Notes under the pieces: generated by a model
The model's input: the letters and a program-made list of their open reading frames with translations, nothing else
Database searches by the model: none
What the model was told of the DNA's origin: nothing
Translations under genes and position numbers: made by a program
In this document: positions 5,764 to 10,503 of the stretch, in pieces
How the letters are laid out: each line of letters starts with the position of its first letter
How positions within the stretch are numbered: position 1 is the first letter of the stretch
From: Larix sibirica
Lineage: Eukaryota; Streptophyta; Pinopsida; Pinales; Pinaceae
Assembly (NCBI GenBank): GCA_004151065.3
Contig: NWUY0300129634.1
Span: forward strand, 1 to 10,503
Reading direction: 5' to 3'
Length of the DNA: 10,503 nucleotides

Positions 5764-7661
5764 ATGAACCCCCCTATTGACTTCTCCCATATCTGGATAA
5801 AAGGGATGTGCATTGAATCTCCTTTAGAGAGAAAAGACTTGCCTTCTTTAGTGGGCTTTCTACCTGGACCACTTGAAGGACCTATCTTGGCTACCCTTGG
5901 TTGGAAAAGAAGGAAGTGCATTGAGTGGAAACCTGCAATAAACTTAGCGTTCGGAGATGATGTTCCCGTGTATGAGGCATTCTCTTTGACAAAGACTTCC
6001 ATTGTTGGTAGGTTCAGGGGCACAAACATGTCTCTACCTTCTTTCAGAGACTGGGTTAGGGCATAGTGGGTCCTTCTTGACTACTCTCCGTAGTGATTTT
6101 CCCTTGCTAAAGGGTGGCTTGGAGCCATTTTGAACTCGCTTGAGGATGTGCGTAGGGTGCTTGAAGGTACCTGGTCCTGGAGGAACGTACCCTTTAAGGC
6201 AAAGCGGTGGGCACCCACTTTCGACACCAGGAGGTAAAATGTTACACACATTTGACCTGGGTAAAATTGCCTAGTATCCCATCGAAATTATGGACTATGG
6301 AGACTTTGCACATATTGGTGCCTCTCTAGGGGAATTCCTCCTAGCCGATGACAGCTTTGAAGGCAATAATAACATGGTTGTTGCAAAAATTCTAGTAGAG
6401 TTGGATATGAGGGAGGTCCTACCAGACCAGATTGTTATCTCTAAAGGCTTGTTCTCCTATACATAGGTCTTGGACTATATTGGACTCCCCTTCCGTTGCA
6501 ACCGGTTCCAATTGAGTATGGTCACCTCATCTAAGACTGTGCTAAGCCTTTTACTAGACAGTACTAGAACAACATAAGTCTTTCTTTAGAGGAGGATCAT
6601 GACAGTGACCGTGGTCAATCCCCCACAATGTCATATTTGAGGCCTGAAATTATTTCATCAGCTGATGTATCGGTATCGAGCGATATGGTAGACCTTTCGA
6701 CCAGGAATGTCTTAGTTTTGCCGCTTCATTCATCAATTGATTCACAGTTCCAACCTTCAGTGTTGGTACCTGCACAGTCGACCTTGGTATTACATATGTT
6801 GGTTTTGAGCAGTATGGTAGACCACTCGACCAAGAAAGACTCACGTTTGTCACTTTTCTCATCAATTTATACAAAGTCTCAGATGGATCCTGCACCGTCA
6901 ACCTCAGTTACACATATTGGACATTTATCTCTGATTCGAGTCTCCACCTCGGGTAAGTGCATTATCTCCCCCACCTCACAATCTTAGTCATTTCATGCAT
7001 TTCCTGCTACTAGTTTACAACATTGTCGACCTGCCTTAGACACTAGATTATGTTTTTTTGATAACCTGGCCTACTTGCCCATTTTTAACCCTTTCTTGGG
7101 AGGTCCCCCGACCCATGAGGCATCTCCTCCTTCGGATTCTCCCCTCCTTACTCTTCCCTCCCCCTTTTAGCCACCATCCTCCACAACCTTCCTGATACCC
7201 TCCTAGACTGTTTCCCCTTCTCCCTTCTCCCCATCATCCTCAATTATGTGACTAATCCCCATACTGTAGCCCTATACCATGTACTTTCATCGGGCCTTGT
7301 CTACCCTCAGCTCCCCTTAGTCTTTCTCGATCCCCCATCCTCTACTTCCCCATCCACCTCTTCACCTTCTCCTACAGTGGATGGTTTTATTTCTAGCCTA
7401 TTCCCTTCTCGTTATGAGACACATTTAGGTGTGCATTCGTATTTGATTGTTTCTATGGATCACCACAAACCGATACCACTTTAGACCTAGATCCACTACC
7501 AAATATGGATTGAAACCTACGGTAAGTCTGGAAGGCTTAGAGACTGTAGTTTAGTGATGGATAAGTCCATATTTCAATCGGCACTTGATGTAAGGGGTGG
7601 AAGACAAAAGACTATAAAGGGGGCCTTGAGAGCATGCACCCCCAGTGCAAGGGTAAAATAA
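5764..7661 (+). pseudogene. LINE ORF1 (gag-like, DUF4283 and zinc knuckle), broken
   Basis: ORF1 proteins of plant LINEs bind the element RNA. I chose the ATG at 5764 (MNPPIDFSHIW); the frame is open from 5722, but with no earlier ATG. The DUF4283-like part shows TSIVGRFRG, WLGAILNSLEDVRRVLEGTW and KRWAPTFDTRR in one frame, broken by TAG at 6064, TAG-TGA near 6091 and TAA at 6235. WVKLPS (from 6258) and then PIEIMDYGDFAHIG (from 6278) lie in two other frames. DMREVLPDQIVISKG follows, with TAG at 6464 before VLDYIGLPFRCNR. The zinc knuckle keeps Cys (6497), His (6523) and Cys (6538), but its second Cys reads Phe and there is a frameshift inside. The tail is Ser/Pro-rich with an internal duplication at 6679-6927 and ends in VRGGRQKTIKGALRAC, stop 7659-7661, overlapping ORF2. 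Confidence 0.82.
6679..6927 (+). repeat. Direct duplication in the ORF1 tail (129 and about 120 bp)
   Basis: The segment starting AGCGATATGGTAGACC at 6679 is repeated from 6808 as AGCAGTATGGTAGACC, 129 bp or 43 codons later. Matching landmarks are TATGGTAGACC, TCGACCA(G/A)GAA, TCATCAATT and CCTGCAC(A/C)GTC. The second copy is 9 bp shorter by the CCTGCAC landmark, so both copies stay in the same frame. The encoded units share MVD(L/H)STxx, then SSI, then P(A/S)xST-like residues. Confidence 0.8.
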
Positions 7662-10391
7662 TTTTTTGCATCACTTTTAACATCATAGGGATAGGGCATC
7701 CCTCCAAAAGCCTTGCCTTGAGGAGATTGGTTAATTTTCAAAAACCTGACCTACTGTTACTACAGGAAACATTGGAAACTAGATGGGGTAGGGCTTCCAA
7801 GATGGGATTTCAATAGTCTTGATGATGTTGGGCGTTCTAGTGGTCTGCTAAGGTTGGAACACTATTACAATGTCGTATATTTATTTTTGGGGTATTTCAT
7901 CGGGCTTGGGAGTTGTTCTAAGGTGTAGGGACCTAAGTCTCTCTTTTACGGTACTCAATTTGTATGGTCCTCATTCAAACATAGTGTATTTTTGGAACAA
8001 CTTATGTGTTGTTGGGTTCCACAACTCTAAAAATTTCATCCTAGTTGGTGACCTAAATTTTTCTATAGGTGGGGTTGAGACATGGGGTGAAACAACCCAC
8101 AAAGACTCCCTATCTGATTTTTTCTCCTGTAAGATTGAATAGATGGCCCTCTTTGATCTATCCCCTAGTACTCTCAATCCTACGTGGAGGAACAAATGAT
8201 CTAGCTCACAAGTTGTAGCTAAAAGACTAGAATGTTACCTTATAAATGAAGGTATGTTGCAATATATTCCTTTAATCAAGCAGTGGGTTGGAGATGAGAG
8301 CTCTTTTGATCACTTTTATGTCTTCATGGAATTTAAAGGGGAATTGAATGAGCTTCCCTCCCCTTTCAAATTCAATGCTTGTTGGATTCGAGATGAAGGT
8401 TTCCTTGATCTGGTTAAGTCCTCTTGGGTCCCTTATCAATATTTTGATTGTGTATCTACTGATATACAATTCCTAAATAATCTCAAGAAGCTCAAAGCCT
8501 ATGTTATTCCTTGGATAGAGAGTAACAAGAAAAAAAGGAAAAGGAGCTCCTCTTTGTAGAAGCACAGTTGGCAGCCTTCTACTCATCTTCTCTTGATGGT
8601 TTCAATACGAGTGATTATAAATTTCACATATTGGGATTGGAATCACACAGAAGTTCTTTGTTAATGGAAGAGGAGGCCTCTCTTAGACTTAGAAGTCGAG
8701 CTATTTGGTTGTAGAATGGTGATAGTAATACAATATTTTTTCACAATTTCATCAAGCATAGAATATACACCAACTCTATATTGGATATTGAGGATGAGAA
8801 TAGGAACTTGGTTATTGGATTTCATGATATTTCCTCTGTTGGTGTGAAGCACTTTTCCAACTTGTATAAGGAATATCCAAATGCTTCTATTACTTCCATG
8901 ATGGAGGTACTAGCTTGTTATCCACGTCTTGTTATTGATATCCAGAACCAGTATTTCTATGCTTCGATATCCAAAGAAGAATTATATAGGGCCATCCAAT
9001 CTATGCAGCATCATAAGAGCCCAGGACCAAATGGGTGGCCATTTGAGTTCTATGTAGGTTTATTTAATGTCATTGGGAATGATATTCTTGTTGTACTTGA
9101 AGAATCTAGAAAGAAATGTAGAGTACTAGCAGCCTTCAGCTCCACTTTCATTACCCTGATTCGTAAAATTGATAGAGTGAAGCGAATGGAAGATATCAGA
9201 CCGATCGCTAAAGTTATAGCCTCTAGACTGAAGGGAATCTTGTCTAAAGTGATCACTCCAGAACAATTTGTATTCTTGGAGAGAAAACATATTCACGATG
9301 CCATTGGTATCGCACAAGAGGTTTTACACTCTACAAAGTAAAACAATGCTCTTGTAGTTATCATTAAAGCTGACCTCTCCAATTCATATGACAAAGTGAA
9401 CTGGACTTTCCTCATACTGGTTCTGTTACAGATAGGGTTTGGTATTCCCAATGTAAATTGGATCTTATCATGTGTTCAAACTGTGATTTTTGTAGTCTTG
9501 ATAAATGGATCGGCCTCCTCTTTTTCCAGGCCTGGTATAGACTTAAGACAAGGGTGCCCTCTTGCACCATTACTCTTCCTTCTTATCATGGAAGGACTTA
9601 GCAGACTTATCTCAACTGCTAGGACGAATGGAAACCTTGAAGGCTTTCAGTTTGGAGGAGTAGTGATCATCACACATATTTTATTTGTTGACGATATATT
9701 ATTGTTTTGTGACGGATCCAGAAGATAATTCCTTAAGCTTAAAGGGATTCTAGAGATTTTTTCTGCAGCAACATGTATGCTTTGTAACCCTTGAAAATCA
9801 TCCTTATCTTTTCTATATATGGATCATCAAGATATGGAATGGATGATTGAACAAATAGGATTCGAGTACTGTGATATATCTTTGGGTATCAAATATCCAA
9901 GCATCATTCTCAAACCTAATGATTATCATATTAAAGAGTGGAGTTGGTTAATTAGTAGAATTGAGGGTAATATTAACCATTGGTGTAATACATGGCTTTC
10001 GAAAGCTGGCAGATATACTCTTTTGAAGTCTGTTTTGGAAATTCTCCTAGTTTACTGGGTAACTCTTGCACATGTGCCATCCAGTGTTATTGAACATATC
10101 AGAAAGCTCTGCTTCAATTTCTTGTGTCACATGAATTATGAAGGAAATTCATTCCATTGGATATCTTGGAAAGCATTATCTCTCCCAAAACAATTTGGTG
10201 GTTGGGGGTTTAAAAACCTTCATTGTTTCTCTAAAGCATTAACCGCAAAGGGGATATGTATACTCCTAACTGATAATGGTCTTTGGACAAAGGTTATTCA
10301 CCAAAAATAATTCTCCTATGAGTATACATGAGTGGATCATATCTACAGGTGATCGGAGGAGGAATGCCTCTATTATGTGGAAAGTGTTTGA
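7634..10391 (+). pseudogene. LINE ORF2 (endonuclease and reverse transcriptase), broken and 3'-incomplete
   Basis: ORF2 nicks target DNA and copies the element RNA onto it. The first ATG (7634) lies inside ORF1. Endonuclease: TFNIIGIGHPSKSLALRRL, LLLQETLE (Glu 7766-7768), DDVGRSSGLLRL in another frame, LNLYGPH, LVGDLNFS (Asp 8050-8052) and FDHF (Asp-His 8308-8313). Stops fall at 8140 and near 8197, with a frameshift in the purine run near 8530-8543. From 8544 to 10310 one frame persists with point stops at 8712 (in IWLxNGDSNTIFFH), 9339, 9726, 9792 and 10308. Reverse transcriptase: HHKSPGPNGWPFEFY, FITLIRK, DIRPI, AKVIASRLKGIL, IKADLSNSYDKVNW (Asp 9372), RQGCPLAP and FVDDILLF (Asp-Asp 9690-9695). 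Then WLSKAGRYTLLKSVLE and GGWGFKNL. Catalytic residues survive, but the frame does not. About 10 residues are missing after DIRPI. The final readable part is HEWI to MWKVF (10321-10391). Confidence 0.9.
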
Positions 10392-10503
10392 CGGACAATC
10401 CACTCGAGCGGACGCGAGCCAGATCTCCCTAGCTCAATGTGAGTCTAGAACAAATAGAACAGACTACAAACGCATTTCCTAGATCTACTTAAGGATCAAG
10501 TGC
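10392..10503. other. Unassigned right edge, possibly another sequence
   Basis: After MWKVF, plant LINEs usually continue with a segment leading to a LAWxxGxG-type motif, but here nothing of this kind is readable in any frame. The bases around 10390-10425 contain several CpG steps (CTCGAGCGGACGCGAGCC), unlike the LINE before it. It may be the edge of another insertion or a rearrangement, or simply diverged LINE. Too little is visible to decide. Confidence 0.35.

Larger units (their letters stand above)
5671..10391 (+). mobile_element. Long L1-type LINE, plus strand, 3' end missing or beyond window
   Basis: From about 5671 the AT-rich array gives way to more GC-balanced sequence that reads as a plant LINE: a short leader, ORF1 with a DUF4283-like domain and a decayed zinc knuckle, a long Ser/Pro-rich tail, and ORF2 with an endonuclease and a reverse transcriptase. 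The readable ORF2 similarity stops near 10391, before the zf-RVT and RNase H parts. Many stops and frameshifts mark it as an old, inactive copy. The left border is set by the loss of array similarity, and no target-site duplication could be tested because the right end is not visible. Confidence 0.85.

Noticed and set aside
5757-6249. Minus-strand open frames of 90 and 71 codons.
   Set aside because: They lie opposite the ORF1 sequence, whose plus-strand motifs are clear; they are antisense shadows.
6628-6987. Considered as an independent Ser-rich gene of 119 codons.
   Set aside because: It continues in the same frame from the zinc-knuckle end of ORF1 and sits before ORF2, so it is the ORF1 tail.

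Overview
This window looks like repeat-dominated nuclear DNA of a land plant. The main evidence is two decayed plant L1-type LINE retrotransposons: their ORF1 carries a DUF4283-like domain plus a zinc knuckle, and their ORF2 carries endonuclease, reverse transcriptase, zf-RVT and a plant-type RNase H. There is also an AT-rich tandem-repeat array between and around them. Nothing resembles a bacterial operon, a CRISPR array or an RNA gene. No intact host gene can be supported. The species cannot be told from the sequence; a large repeat-rich genome, such as that of a gymnosperm, would fit but is a guess.

Layout. Positions 1-1143 are mostly unassigned, with one short RNase H-like remnant near 396-518. 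Positions 1144-1590 are block A of an AT-rich tandem repeat whose units are about 63-73 bp and share a GATATGGCACTATTAAATTA-like core. Positions 1591-3417 are a different sequence lying between two array blocks; it holds a possible copia-integrase-like remnant and an unrecognised 189-codon open frame with a 9-residue repeat. Positions 3418-3883 are array block B. Positions 3884-5131 are a 5'-truncated LINE on the minus strand (zf-RVT and RNase H end of ORF2 plus 3' UTR), flanked by an 11-bp direct repeat CATATGACATT that looks like its target-site duplication. Positions 5143-5670 are array block C. From about 5671 to about 10391 there is a second, much longer LINE on the plus strand, with ORF1 (5764-7661) overlapping ORF2 (7634 onward); ORF2 breaks off before its zf-RVT/RNase H part. 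The last ~110 bases are unassigned and may be a further element.

How it fits together (inference). One tandem array was probably continuous and was later split by insertions. Removing the minus-strand LINE and one TSD copy rejoins blocks B and C exactly in repeat phase. Both LINEs are dead: they carry nonsense codons, frameshifts, an in-frame deletion in the reverse transcriptase, and loss of one RNase H catalytic aspartate. I found no sign of a new functional system; the interest lies in the repeat architecture and the insertion history.
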